This document shows positions 1 through 6,551 of a stretch of 12,682 bases of DNA, piece after piece. Numbering within the stretch: the first letter of the stretch is position 1; every line of letters starts with the position of its first letter. The DNA comes from Paludibacteraceae bacterium (GTDB lineage Bacteria > Bacteroidota > Bacteroidia > Bacteroidales > Paludibacteraceae), in assembly GCA_947471245.1 (NCBI GenBank), contig CANIXM010000020.1, positions 1 to 12,682 on the forward strand, given 5' to 3'. Below the pieces are notes generated by a model. The model searched no databases. It was not told the DNA's origin and saw nothing but the letters and a program-made list of their open reading frames with translations. Position numbers and translations under genes: made by a program.

Positions 1-1
1 G

Positions 2-658
2 GGTGGCTATGACCTATTTGTGACAAGATACTCGCCAGTAACTAAAACATTTTTGACCCCAGAAAACATAGGAATGCCCATCAATTCAATCTACAACGAC
101 TACATGATGGTTATAGATGAACAGCAAAAAATTGGTTGGTTTGCATCCGATAGATTTCTTCCTGCAAACAAAGTGATGATTTATACGTTTGCTACTAATG
201 ATAGTAAAACAATTGTTAACATTGATGATATACCCTATCTCCGAAAACTAGCGCAGCTTAAGTGTTACAGAAAAGCAGAGCGTATAAGCACCGACTCAGT
301 GATGAGTGATTCATCCGAAGTCTCATTGGTAGATGTAACAAAGAAAATAAATTTGGTCATTAATGATACGCTTGTTTATCAGTATGTTACAGATTTTAAA
401 AGCTTTGAAGCTAAGAAGCTTTGCATTGATCATAATAGGTTAAACACTGATTTAAACAATAAAAAACTACAGTTGGAGGAGCTACGTCAGCTATATGCCA
501 ATTTGGACACGCCAGCAGAGAAAAAACTTTTTACTCAGAAAATTATCGACTTAGAGAAAAAAAATAATGAGGCCGGAAAAGTTTTGCTAACAAAGCTCAT
601 CAATATTAGAAATTTGGAAAATAAATTCCTTCAAAAAGCTAAAATTAGGTCAAATTAG
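2..658 (+). CDS. PD40/WD40-like beta-propeller protein, C-terminal part (5' end outside window)
   Basis: The frame is open to the left edge, so only the last 218 residues are present. The GTG at 20 is an internal Val codon (GGYDLFVTRY), not a start. The visible part opens with a PD40-type propeller blade: GGYDLFV, then an NIGMPINS turn, then a GWFASDRF strand, the pattern of Bacteroidota PD40 repeats. The last ~80 residues are rich in Lys, Leu, Glu and Asn and look like a helical or coiled-coil tail. No OmpA or other peptidoglycan-binding domain follows, unlike the related OmpA-tailed propeller proteins of this phylum. Such proteins are usually exported and envelope-associated, but the signal peptide would lie outside the window. 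The specific function is unknown. The next gene starts 75 bases downstream with its own -7 element, so it need not be in the same transcript. Confidence 0.7.
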   Translation, partial: GGYDLFVTRYSPVTKTFLTPENIGMPINSIYNDYMMVIDEQQKIGWFASDRFLPANKVMIYTFATNDSKTIVNIDDIPYLRKLAQLKCYRKAERISTDSVMSDSSEVSLVDVTKKINLVINDTLVYQYVTDFKSFEAKKLCIDHNRLNTDLNNKKLQLEELRQLYANLDTPAEKKLFTQKIIDLEKKNNEAGKVLLTKLINIRNLENKFLQKAKIRSN

Positions 659-702
659 CTTAACTCTAGGTGTAGAATGAGCATTTCATCGATTTTTTAA
701 TA

Positions 703-710
703 TAATTTTG
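703..710 (+). promoter_or_regulatory. Candidate Bacteroidota -7 promoter element
   Basis: TAATTTTG matches the phylum's TAnnTTTG -7 consensus exactly. It lies 23 bases before the preferred start at 734, which would give a transcript starting near 717. No good TTTG/TTG -33 box is present at 19-21 bases upstream, so only half the promoter is supported. Confidence 0.4.
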
Positions 711-720
711 TGGACAAATA

Positions 721-726
721 AGGGAG
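721..726 (+). promoter_or_regulatory. Ribosome binding site deciding the start at 734
   Basis: AGGGAG is purine-rich and Shine-Dalgarno-like. It sits 7 bases before the ATG at 734 but only 1 base before the ATG at 728, so it favours the downstream start. Strong Shine-Dalgarno sites are less general in this phylum, so this is supporting evidence only. Confidence 0.45.
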
Positions 727-733
727 AATGGAC

Positions 734-1534
734 ATGTTGAGATTTCAAAGTTTTGGAAGTGGGAGTAGTGGAAACTGTTATTTTATTGGTAATGCTGTAA
801 GTGGGATTTTGATTGATGCAGGAGTGGGGGTGAGGACTATCCGAAAATGTTTGAGGGATATTGGGTTGGATTTTGACCGCATTTGGGGTGTTTTTGTTAC
901 ACATAATCATGCCGATCATATAAAATCGGTAGGTGTGTTGGGTGAGAAATATCATATTCCAGTTTATAGCACCAGATTGGTTCACGAAGCGATTGAAAAG
1001 AGCTACTGTGTAACTTGTAAATTGGTTGGATCACGACGTTATATTGAGAAGCAAGAGACTGTAAACATTGGTGATTTTAACATTACGTCATTTTCAGTGT
1101 CACATGATTCGATTGATAGTGTAGGTTATACTGTTGAATATCTAGGTAAGAAGTTTACATTTGCAACAGATTTAGGTCACATAGACGAAACAGTAGCGTT
1201 ACAGATCGTACAGGCTGACTACATATTGTTGGAGTCCAATTATGATGAACAAATGCTGCGTGAAGGAAATTATCCTATTCAACTGCAAAACCGAATTACC
1301 GCTCCTACTGGTCATTTGAGTAATGATCAAGCGGGTTGGTTTTTGGCTGAAAATTATCGTGAACATTGGAAGCGGATATTTCTTTGTCACCTTAGTAGAG
1401 AAAATAATTTTCCAGAATTGGCGTATAGTACAGTATCTAATTATTTGGAATCTAAGAATATATCAGTAGGTGAGGATGTGGAGCTGTTTACACTGGATCG
1501 GTTTCTTCCATCAGAATTGTTTGAACTTAATTAG
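734..1534 (+). CDS. Metallo-beta-lactamase-fold hydrolase, YycJ/WalJ-like
   Basis: The protein is 266 residues long from the ATG at 734, a usual length for the YycJ family. An in-frame ATG at 728 would add two residues but is too close to the AGGGAG site. The N-terminus MLRFQSFGSGSSGN is typical of the family. The metal-binding motif THNHADH supplies His57, His59, Asp61 and His62. Further ligand candidates are the SHD His near 124, the ATDLGH Asp near 146, and His in GHLSN and CHLS near 194 and 219. The fold cleaves phosphodiesters or thioesters with two metal ions. YycJ-like members have been linked to 5'-exonuclease activity and DNA repair, but the substrate here cannot be read from the sequence. 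The protein has no signal peptide and is presumably cytoplasmic. The next gene follows after 37 bases, so co-transcription is plausible. Confidence 0.85.
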   Translation: MLRFQSFGSGSSGNCYFIGNAVSGILIDAGVGVRTIRKCLRDIGLDFDRIWGVFVTHNHADHIKSVGVLGEKYHIPVYSTRLVHEAIEKSYCVTCKLVGSRRYIEKQETVNIGDFNITSFSVSHDSIDSVGYTVEYLGKKFTFATDLGHIDETVALQIVQADYILLESNYDEQMLREGNYPIQLQNRITAPTGHLSNDQAGWFLAENYREHWKRIFLCHLSRENNFPELAYSTVSNYLESKNISVGEDVELFTLDRFLPSELFELN

Positions 1535-1571
1535 TCGTAAAAATTAGAGTAATAAATCCAATAAGCAGCTT

Positions 1572-2318
1572 ATGTCCAATAATTTAGTGATTATCCCCAC
1601 TTACAATGAAAAAGAAAATATTGAGAATATCATTCGTGCAGTATTTTCACAACAACTAACATTTGACCTTTTAATAATAGAGGATGGTTCTCCAGATGGA
1701 ACTGCTTCTATCATTAGGACTTTACAAAAGGAATTTGCAGATCGCCTCTTTATGGTTGAACGTAAAGGTAAATTGGGTTTGGGAACAGCCTATATCGTTG
1801 GTTTTAAATGGGCATTGGAACATGGATATGATTTTGTATTTGAAATGGATGCAGACTTCTCACATAATCCAGCTGATTTAATTAAATTGTATGATGTTTG
1901 CGCCAATCAAGGTGCCGATGTGGCTATTGGTTCGCGTTATGTGAGTGGTGTGAATGTAGTTAATTGGCCAATTGGTAGGGTGCTCATGTCATACTTTGCT
2001 TCGAAATATGTACGTTTTGTTCTGGGATTGAGAATTGCTGATACCACAGCTGGATTCAAATGTTATCGTCGTCAGGTACTTGAAACAATTGATTTGGATA
2101 GTATTCGATTTAAAGGATATGCTTTTCAGATTGAGTTAAAATTTACAGCTCATCAGTGTGGGTTTATATTAAAAGAAGTTCCCATTATTTTTGTAAATAG
2201 GGAATTAGGTACTTCTAAAATGAGTGGCGGAATATTTGGGGAAGCATTTTTAGGAGTTGTGGAGTTGAAATTAGCCAGTTGGTTTAAGAAATATCCACAG
2301 AAAAGAGTAAACCCCTAG
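1572..2318 (+). CDS. Polyprenol monophosphomannose synthase-like GT2 glycosyltransferase
   Basis: This 248-residue protein has the GT-A fold of glycosyltransferase family 2 and closely resembles dolichol-phosphate mannose synthase (DPM1). It begins with VIIPTYNEKENIE (6-18), then IEDGSPDGT (36-44), the metal-binding DAD triplet in EMDADFSHNP (91-100), AIGSRYV (118-123), and the late motifs GYAFQIEL (182-189) and VNRELGTSKMS (208-218). The expected reaction is transfer of mannose from GDP-mannose to polyprenyl phosphate on the cytoplasmic face of the membrane. The product would be a lipid-linked donor for glycosylation of exported proteins or glycans. There is no transmembrane extension, so it is the short DPM1 type. 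Sugar specificity is inferred from family resemblance; glucose is a possible alternative. The dihydroorotase gene starts 108 bases later. Confidence 0.87.
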   Translation: MSNNLVIIPTYNEKENIENIIRAVFSQQLTFDLLIIEDGSPDGTASIIRTLQKEFADRLFMVERKGKLGLGTAYIVGFKWALEHGYDFVFEMDADFSHNPADLIKLYDVCANQGADVAIGSRYVSGVNVVNWPIGRVLMSYFASKYVRFVLGLRIADTTAGFKCYRRQVLETIDLDSIRFKGYAFQIELKFTAHQCGFILKEVPIIFVNRELGTSKMSGGIFGEAFLGVVELKLASWFKKYPQKRVNP

Positions 2319-2340
2319 CCCCTAAAGGTGGACTTTTTGA
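2312..2340 (+). repeat. Candidate degenerate REP-like element overlapping a stop codon
   Basis: The sequence starts CCCCTAGCCCCTAAAGGTGG and continues into a T-run. It overlaps the stop codon of the GT2 gene. It resembles a CCCCTAAAGGGG-type intergenic palindrome that I recall, without certainty, from Bacteroidota genomes, with one arm degraded (GGTGG in place of GGGG). No second copy is visible in the window. The T-run could give it weak terminator activity. Confidence 0.25.
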
Positions 2341-2426
2341 CGTGTGCGGATGATTAGGTTTTATGAAACGAATAGGCAAGTACACCAATGAACTTTATGA
2401 ATTGATGAATCAATAAACCAAAACAC

Positions 2427-3773
2427 ATGAATAAACAAATAATACGCAATGCAACCATAGTCAATGAATATGAATCTTTTGTAGGCTCAGTGTTGATCGA
2501 AGATGAATTGATAGTATCCATTCACCGAGGAGAAGAATGGGTTGATGGTGGTCAGGGTTGCCATGAGGTGGATGCGCGTGGATTATTATTGATGCCAGGT
2601 GTGATTGATGATCAGGTACATTTTAGAGAGCCAGGCTTGACTCACAAAGGCGATATTTATTCGGAAAGTAAGGCTGCTGTTGCGGGTGGTATTACTTCAT
2701 TTTTCGAAATGCCCAATACCAAACCACAGGCTACAACATTGGAATTGTTGGAAGATAAGTTTGAGATTGCCTCTAAGAGCTCATTTGCAAACTATTCGTT
2801 TCTGATGGGTGTCACCAATGATAATATTGATGAACTCAAACGAGTTGATCCACGCTATGTGGCAGGCTTGAAAATGTTTATGGGTTCGTCTACAGGTAAT
2901 ATGCTGGTGGATAATGAGCGAACATTGAATCGGGTTTTTGCAGAAATCCCATTGTTGATAGTTACTCACTGTGAAGATGAAACAACCGTAAAAGCCAATA
3001 TCAGTCATTATCGGGCCCTGTTAGGAGATGATATTCCGGTGAAATATCATCCATTGATAAGGAATGACGAAGCATGCTACAAATCATCTTCGTACGCAGT
3101 GGAATTGGCAACAAAATATAACTCACGATTGCACGTGTTCCATTTGTCATCCGAAAAGGAAATGTCGTTGTTTAGATCTGATATTCCTTTGAAGGATAAG
3201 AAAATAACTGCTGAAGTTTGTGTGCATCACTTGTGGTTCAATGATGGTGACTACGAGAAATATGGCAATCGTATTAAGTGGAACCCATCTGTCAAGTCCG
3301 AACAGGATAGGTTGGCATTGATTGATGCTTTGAAATCAGGTAAAATCGATGTGTTGGCCACTGATCATGCACCGCATTTGTGGTCAGAAAAAGAAGGTAA
3401 TTGTTTGCAAGCAGCATCTGGCGGTCCGTTGGTACAGCATTCGTTAGTAGCTATGCTCCAGATGGTTAAAAATGGGGTATTCACCCTTGAGCAAGTCGTG
3501 GATAAGATGTGTCATGCACCAGCCCAGCTATTTAGAATAGAAAATCGTGGTTATATTCGTCCAGGCTATTTTGCTGATCTGGTTTTGGTGAATCCACTTC
3601 AACCGTGGACGGTAACTAAGCAAAACATTCTTTACAAATGCGGCTGGTCGCCGTTTGAAGATGTTGAGTTTAGTTCATCGGTTGTAAGTACGTGGGTGAA
3701 CGGCGTGAAGGTCTATCACAACGGAACTTTTGATGAAGTGTCGAAAGGAAAGAGATTGGTTTTTGAGTCTTGA
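2427..3773 (+). CDS. pyrC: Dihydroorotase
   Basis: The protein is 448 residues long and belongs to the amidohydrolase superfamily. It interconverts N-carbamoyl-L-aspartate and L-dihydroorotate in de novo pyrimidine synthesis. The metal and substrate motif reads DDQVHFREPG (61-70), with His65 and Arg67 present but Gln63 where most dihydroorotases have the first metal-binding His. GLKMFMGSS carries Lys149, a candidate for the carboxylated bridging lysine. Further ligands are His181 (THCED), His239 (VFHLSS) and catalytic Asp313 (ATDHAPH). FFEMPNTKP (92-100) and the end of the barrel, RGYIRPGYFADLVLVNP (374-390), are typical of this class. Allantoinase or dihydropyrimidinase are the usual confusions, but MPNTKP and ATDHAPH fit dihydroorotase better. 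It probably shares a transcript with the upstream GT2 gene. No aspartate carbamoyltransferase gene is adjacent. Confidence 0.9.
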   Translation: MNKQIIRNATIVNEYESFVGSVLIEDELIVSIHRGEEWVDGGQGCHEVDARGLLLMPGVIDDQVHFREPGLTHKGDIYSESKAAVAGGITSFFEMPNTKPQATTLELLEDKFEIASKSSFANYSFLMGVTNDNIDELKRVDPRYVAGLKMFMGSSTGNMLVDNERTLNRVFAEIPLLIVTHCEDETTVKANISHYRALLGDDIPVKYHPLIRNDEACYKSSSYAVELATKYNSRLHVFHLSSEKEMSLFRSDIPLKDKKITAEVCVHHLWFNDGDYEKYGNRIKWNPSVKSEQDRLALIDALKSGKIDVLATDHAPHLWSEKEGNCLQAASGGPLVQHSLVAMLQMVKNGVFTLEQVVDKMCHAPAQLFRIENRGYIRPGYFADLVLVNPLQPWTVTKQNILYKCGWSPFEDVEFSSSVVSTWVNGVKVYHNGTFDEVSKGKRLVFES

Positions 3774-3884
3774 AATTGTTGATTTGCAATGTGCTCTTAA
3801 GATATATTTCCGTTTCTGCATGCTAACTGATATATAATCAATCTTATAGTTGGTTGTTGAATCCTTTTAACTGTCTAAAAAAAT

Positions 3885-4934
3885 ATGTTCAAGAAAGTTT
3901 TTTTCAGTATTATAGGCTTAGTGATTTTGCTTTCTGCCGGATATTTTTTCGTCAGAAAGTGTAGCTATACTGCAAGTTTGCCAGTTGAACCTGCCATACC
4001 ATATATCCATAACGAGGGACAGGCGCAAGGCACCACATATTCAGCCACCTACCTTCAACCGCAAGGGGTAGATTTGCAGTTAAAAATAGACTCGGCTTTT
4101 AGGAAATTTGACACTTCACTTTCAACCTACAATTCCAATTCTATCATTACTCAAATAAATAGAAATGTAGATACAGTGTTGACTGATAAGCATTTTGAAA
4201 CGATGTTCAATACCGCCATGGAGGTTTCCAAGAATACTAACGGTGCGTTTGATATTACCGTTGGACCTTTGGTGAAAGCATGGGGTTTTGCATTCGGAAA
4301 TAAGAATCATAGTAAGCTTCCTGATGTAAAGCAGTTTTTGCCATTTGTCGGCTACAAGAAAGTGCAACTTGTTAATCACAAAGTCATTAAAAATCATCCA
4401 AAGATATTGATCGATGCCAATGCCATAGCACAGGGCTATTCGGCCGATGTGATGGGTGAGTTGTTGGAAAAGTATGGATGTAAGAATTATGTTTTTGAGA
4501 TAGGTGGCGAGGTTGTTTGTAAAGGAGTAAACCAAAAGGGTGAAAAATGGAAAATCGGAATAGATAAACCGATTGACGACTCAACAGGAGTTACAAAAGA
4601 AATTCAAAGCATTCTTTCTATTTCCAATATGGCTGTTACCACGTCTGGAAATTACAGAAAATACTATTACAAGGACGGAAAAAAGTACGCTCACCACATT
4701 GATCCACGTACTGGATATCCAGTAGTGCATAGCTTGCTAAGTGTGACAGTAATTGCACCTCGTTGCATTGAAGCCGATGCTTATGCTTGCTCATTTATGG
4801 TGATGGGTATGGATAGTGCACTTAGGGTCTATAAATCAGTGCCTAAGATGGAATGCTATTTTATTTATGTAGATAATGATGGCAAGAACCAAGTCAAATA
4901 CACCAGTGGTTTTAAAAAGTACTTAGCTGATTAA
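3885..4934 (+). CDS. apbE: FAD:protein FMN transferase (ApbE family), membrane-anchored
   Basis: This 349-residue protein begins with a hydrophobic segment (about residues 5-23) preceded by KK, so it is probably inserted in or exported across the inner membrane. The segment is followed by RKCSYT, which is a poor lipobox, so I do not call it a lipoprotein. ApbE motifs follow in order: GTTYSATY (49-56), FDTSLSTYNSNS (75-86), FDITVGPLVKAWGF (122-135), DANAIAQGYSADV (177-189), EIGGEV (205-210), TSGNYRKY (253-260), HHIDPRTGYP (270-279) and EADAYACSFMVMG (296-308). The enzyme transfers FMN from FAD to Thr or Ser residues of exported flavoproteins such as Na+-NQR, RNF or fumarate-reductase-like subunits. 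None of these targets is adjacent. Cys302 stands where a metal-binding Thr is usual. A weak -7-like TATAGTTG lies at 3845-3852. Confidence 0.9.
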   Translation: MFKKVFFSIIGLVILLSAGYFFVRKCSYTASLPVEPAIPYIHNEGQAQGTTYSATYLQPQGVDLQLKIDSAFRKFDTSLSTYNSNSIITQINRNVDTVLTDKHFETMFNTAMEVSKNTNGAFDITVGPLVKAWGFAFGNKNHSKLPDVKQFLPFVGYKKVQLVNHKVIKNHPKILIDANAIAQGYSADVMGELLEKYGCKNYVFEIGGEVVCKGVNQKGEKWKIGIDKPIDDSTGVTKEIQSILSISNMAVTTSGNYRKYYYKDGKKYAHHIDPRTGYPVVHSLLSVTVIAPRCIEADAYACSFMVMGMDSALRVYKSVPKMECYFIYVDNDGKNQVKYTSGFKKYLAD

Positions 4935-5196
4935 TTTACAGGCTTTTATTTTATAGGATGTAAGTTACAAGAATCACAATACTTTTCGTAGGGGTAGTTG
5001 TAAATTGAAAACACATCAATGATGCTTTTAATCACTTATTTAAACATTGATTCATACAATTTTAAAAAATCTCCGACTTTTAACTAACTTGCAGAATATA
5101 AGTATTTTAATGTGCTTTCAGCTGCATTTAATTGTATTCTGTCATTAAGACTTTTAAAATAGAAACATTTAATTTTTTTATTACTGATAAAATTAC

Positions 5197-5204
5197 TACT
5201 TTTG
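5197..5204 (+). promoter_or_regulatory. Bacteroidota -7 promoter element for bamD-rpoZ
   Basis: TACTTTTG matches TAnnTTTG exactly and ends 16 bases before the bamD ATG, implying a very short leader of roughly 10 bases. The -33 position is a T-run (5172-5179) rather than a clean TTTG. The rest of the 286-base gap (4935-5220) is AT-rich and holds no credible gene. Confidence 0.55.
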
Positions 5205-5220
5205 TAGTCCAAAAAATAGC

Positions 5221-6024
5221 ATGAAAAAGTATATTTTTTTTCTTCCTCTTCTCGCATTTGTTTTTGCTTCCTGTAGCGAGTATCAAAAGTTATTGAAATC
5301 GGATGATGCTGATTTAAAATACAGAAAGGGAATTGAGTATTTCGAAAAGAAAGATTTCCTTAGAGCTTCAAACTTATTTGATGCAGTTTCAAGCTATTAC
5401 AAGGGAACTGAGCGTTCGGAAGTGTTGCTCACTTACATGGCCAAATCAGCTTTGGGGCAGAAGGACTATTATACGGCAAGCGCCTATTTTAAAAAATATG
5501 TCAAGACTTATCCCAAAGGTAAGTATGTCATTGAGTCCAAATTCATGATAGGGTATTGCTATTATTTGGATTCGCCCGATGCTCGCTTGGATCAAGAGGC
5601 TACAATTGATGCAATTTCTGCTTTTCAGGAGTTTATAGAGCTGTATCCAGAAAGCGAACGTATACAAGATGCCAATAAGTATCTTGAGGAAATGAACAAT
5701 AAAATGGCATATAAAATGCTCATTAACTCTAGGCTTTATTTCAATCTTGGAAATTACATGGGTAATAATTACGAATCAGCAATTATTACAGCTCAGAATG
5801 CCCTTAGAAAATTTCCTTCCAACAGTTACCGTGAGGAGTTTTCTATGATAATTCTTGAATCCAAATATCAAGAAGCTGTGTTGAGTGTTGAAGATAAGAA
5901 AATTGAACGCTATAGAACAGCAATTGATGAGTACTACAATTTCATCAATGAATTTCCAGATGGCAAATTGAAGAAAAAAGCCGAAAAGTTTTTCAACGAA
6001 TCAAAGAACCAAATTAAAGAATAA
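5221..6024 (+). CDS. bamD: Outer membrane protein assembly factor BamD (lipoprotein)
   Basis: The 267-residue product starts with a lipoprotein signal: MKKYIFFLPLLAF, then the lipobox FASC with Cys18 as the lipidated residue. Helical TPR-like repeats fill the rest. Paired-helix signatures are seen near 33-60 (YRKGIEYFEKKDFLRASNLF), 68-98 (ending YVKTYPKGKY) and 104-147 (ending FIELYPESERI). Further repeats cover 166-205 and 218-265, ending FINEFPDGKLKKKAEKF. This is the length and layout of BamD, the periplasmic-side lipoprotein that binds BamA and is needed for insertion of beta-barrel proteins in the outer membrane. The rpoZ gene follows after 10 bases, a coupling typical of Bacteroidota that also supports the identification over other TPR lipoproteins. 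Expression is probably from the -7 element at 5197. Confidence 0.9.
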   Translation: MKKYIFFLPLLAFVFASCSEYQKLLKSDDADLKYRKGIEYFEKKDFLRASNLFDAVSSYYKGTERSEVLLTYMAKSALGQKDYYTASAYFKKYVKTYPKGKYVIESKFMIGYCYYLDSPDARLDQEATIDAISAFQEFIELYPESERIQDANKYLEEMNNKMAYKMLINSRLYFNLGNYMGNNYESAIITAQNALRKFPSNSYREEFSMIILESKYQEAVLSVEDKKIERYRTAIDEYYNFINEFPDGKLKKKAEKFFNESKNQIKE

Positions 6025-6034
6025 ATACATAATT

Positions 6035-6364
6035 ATGGATTACAAAAAACTTAATGCTCCTAACAACACCATCTCACGTGATATGTCACAAATGAGTGAG
6101 AAAGTAGGTAATGTTTACGAAACAGTTAAAATAATTGGAAAACGTGCCAATCAGATAAGCGTAGAAACAAAGACTGAATTAGATAAAAAATTGCTGGAAT
6201 TTGCCTCATTTAATGAAAATATTGAAGAAGTATTTGAAAACAGAGAGCAAATAGAAATCTCTAGGTATTACGAAAAATTGCCTAAATCAGTGTTGATAGC
6301 AACTCAAGAGTACATTGAGGACAAAATCTATTATCGCAATCCGATTAAGGACAAATTGAAATAA
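6035..6364 (+). CDS. rpoZ: DNA-directed RNA polymerase omega subunit (Bacteroidota type)
   Basis: The product is a small 109-residue protein. Its core, YETVKIIGKRANQIS (29-43), is the conserved helix of the omega/Rpb6 family, in which the alternating IIGKRANQI residues contact the C-terminal tail of the beta-prime subunit. The second half, VFENREQIEISRYYEKLPKS, is characteristic of the Bacteroidota form, which is longer than the E. coli form after the core and ends in KIYYRNPIKD. The subunit helps beta-prime fold and assemble. The gene lies 10 bases after bamD and is probably co-transcribed with it. A strong hairpin terminator lies about 100 bases downstream, so transcription of this pair appears to end before coaBC. 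Confidence 0.85.
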   Translation: MDYKKLNAPNNTISRDMSQMSEKVGNVYETVKIIGKRANQISVETKTELDKKLLEFASFNENIEEVFENREQIEISRYYEKLPKSVLIATQEYIEDKIYYRNPIKDKLK

Positions 6365-6461
6365 AACGAATAGGCGGTTGTGAAAATGATGTACTGACTC
6401 TTGTCGAAATTTCATCAAGGAGCAGTTTTTCAGAACTAAGTATTTCTCATTACAGTTGATA

Positions 6462-6510
6462 GATAAAAGGAAATTGTGAGGTTGCTCACTTTTTTCTTTT
6501 ATCTATTTTT
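6462..6510 (+). terminator. Intrinsic terminator after rpoZ
   Basis: The arms GATAAAAG (6462-6469) and GTGAG (6476-6480) pair with CTCAC (6485-6489) and CTTTTATC (6496-6503) around a GTTG loop. The purine/T tracts between them also pair loosely. The GTGAG/CTCAC core is followed directly by TTTTTTCTTTT, the classical terminator layout for the forward strand. The long symmetrical outer stem could also work in reverse. Confidence 0.75.
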
Positions 6511-6511
6511 G
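6482..6511 (+). promoter_or_regulatory. Candidate promoter (TTG-N19-TATTTTTG) inside the terminator region
   Basis: TTG at 6482-6484 and TATTTTTG at 6504-6511 are separated by 19 bases, fitting the Bacteroidota -33/-7 arrangement. Transcription would start near 6518, leaving a leader of about 230 bases before coaBC. The -33 box lies in the loop of the preceding terminator hairpin and the region is T-rich, so a chance match is possible. Confidence 0.35.
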
Positions 6512-6534
6512 TATGTGTCTAGTTCAATTCATTT

Positions 6535-6550
6535 TTGTACTTTTGTACAA
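6535..6550 (+). promoter_or_regulatory. Second -7 element covered by a TTGTAC/GTACAA inverted repeat
   Basis: TACTTTTG (6538-6545) matches TAnnTTTG and equals the -7 element before bamD. It lies within a perfect 6-base inverted repeat, TTGTAC (6535-6540) and GTACAA (6545-6550), with a TTTT spacer. A regulator or a short hairpin could act here. No TTG box is found at the usual distance upstream. Transcription would start near 6552. Confidence 0.35.
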
Positions 6551-6551
6551 T

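Noticed and set aside
2363..2416. A 17-codon open frame (MKRIGKYTNELYELMNQ) between the GT2 gene and pyrC.
   Set aside because: Too short to judge, no ribosome binding site or recognisable homologue; such frames are expected by chance.
5081..5094. TAACTAACTTGCAG resembles a eukaryotic branch point and 3' splice site.
   Set aside because: The context is plainly bacterial and intergenic; the resemblance is accidental.
2366..6375. The 12-base string AAACGAATAGGC occurs at 2366-2377 and 6364-6375.
   Set aside because: Several exact 12-base repeats are expected by chance in a window of this size.
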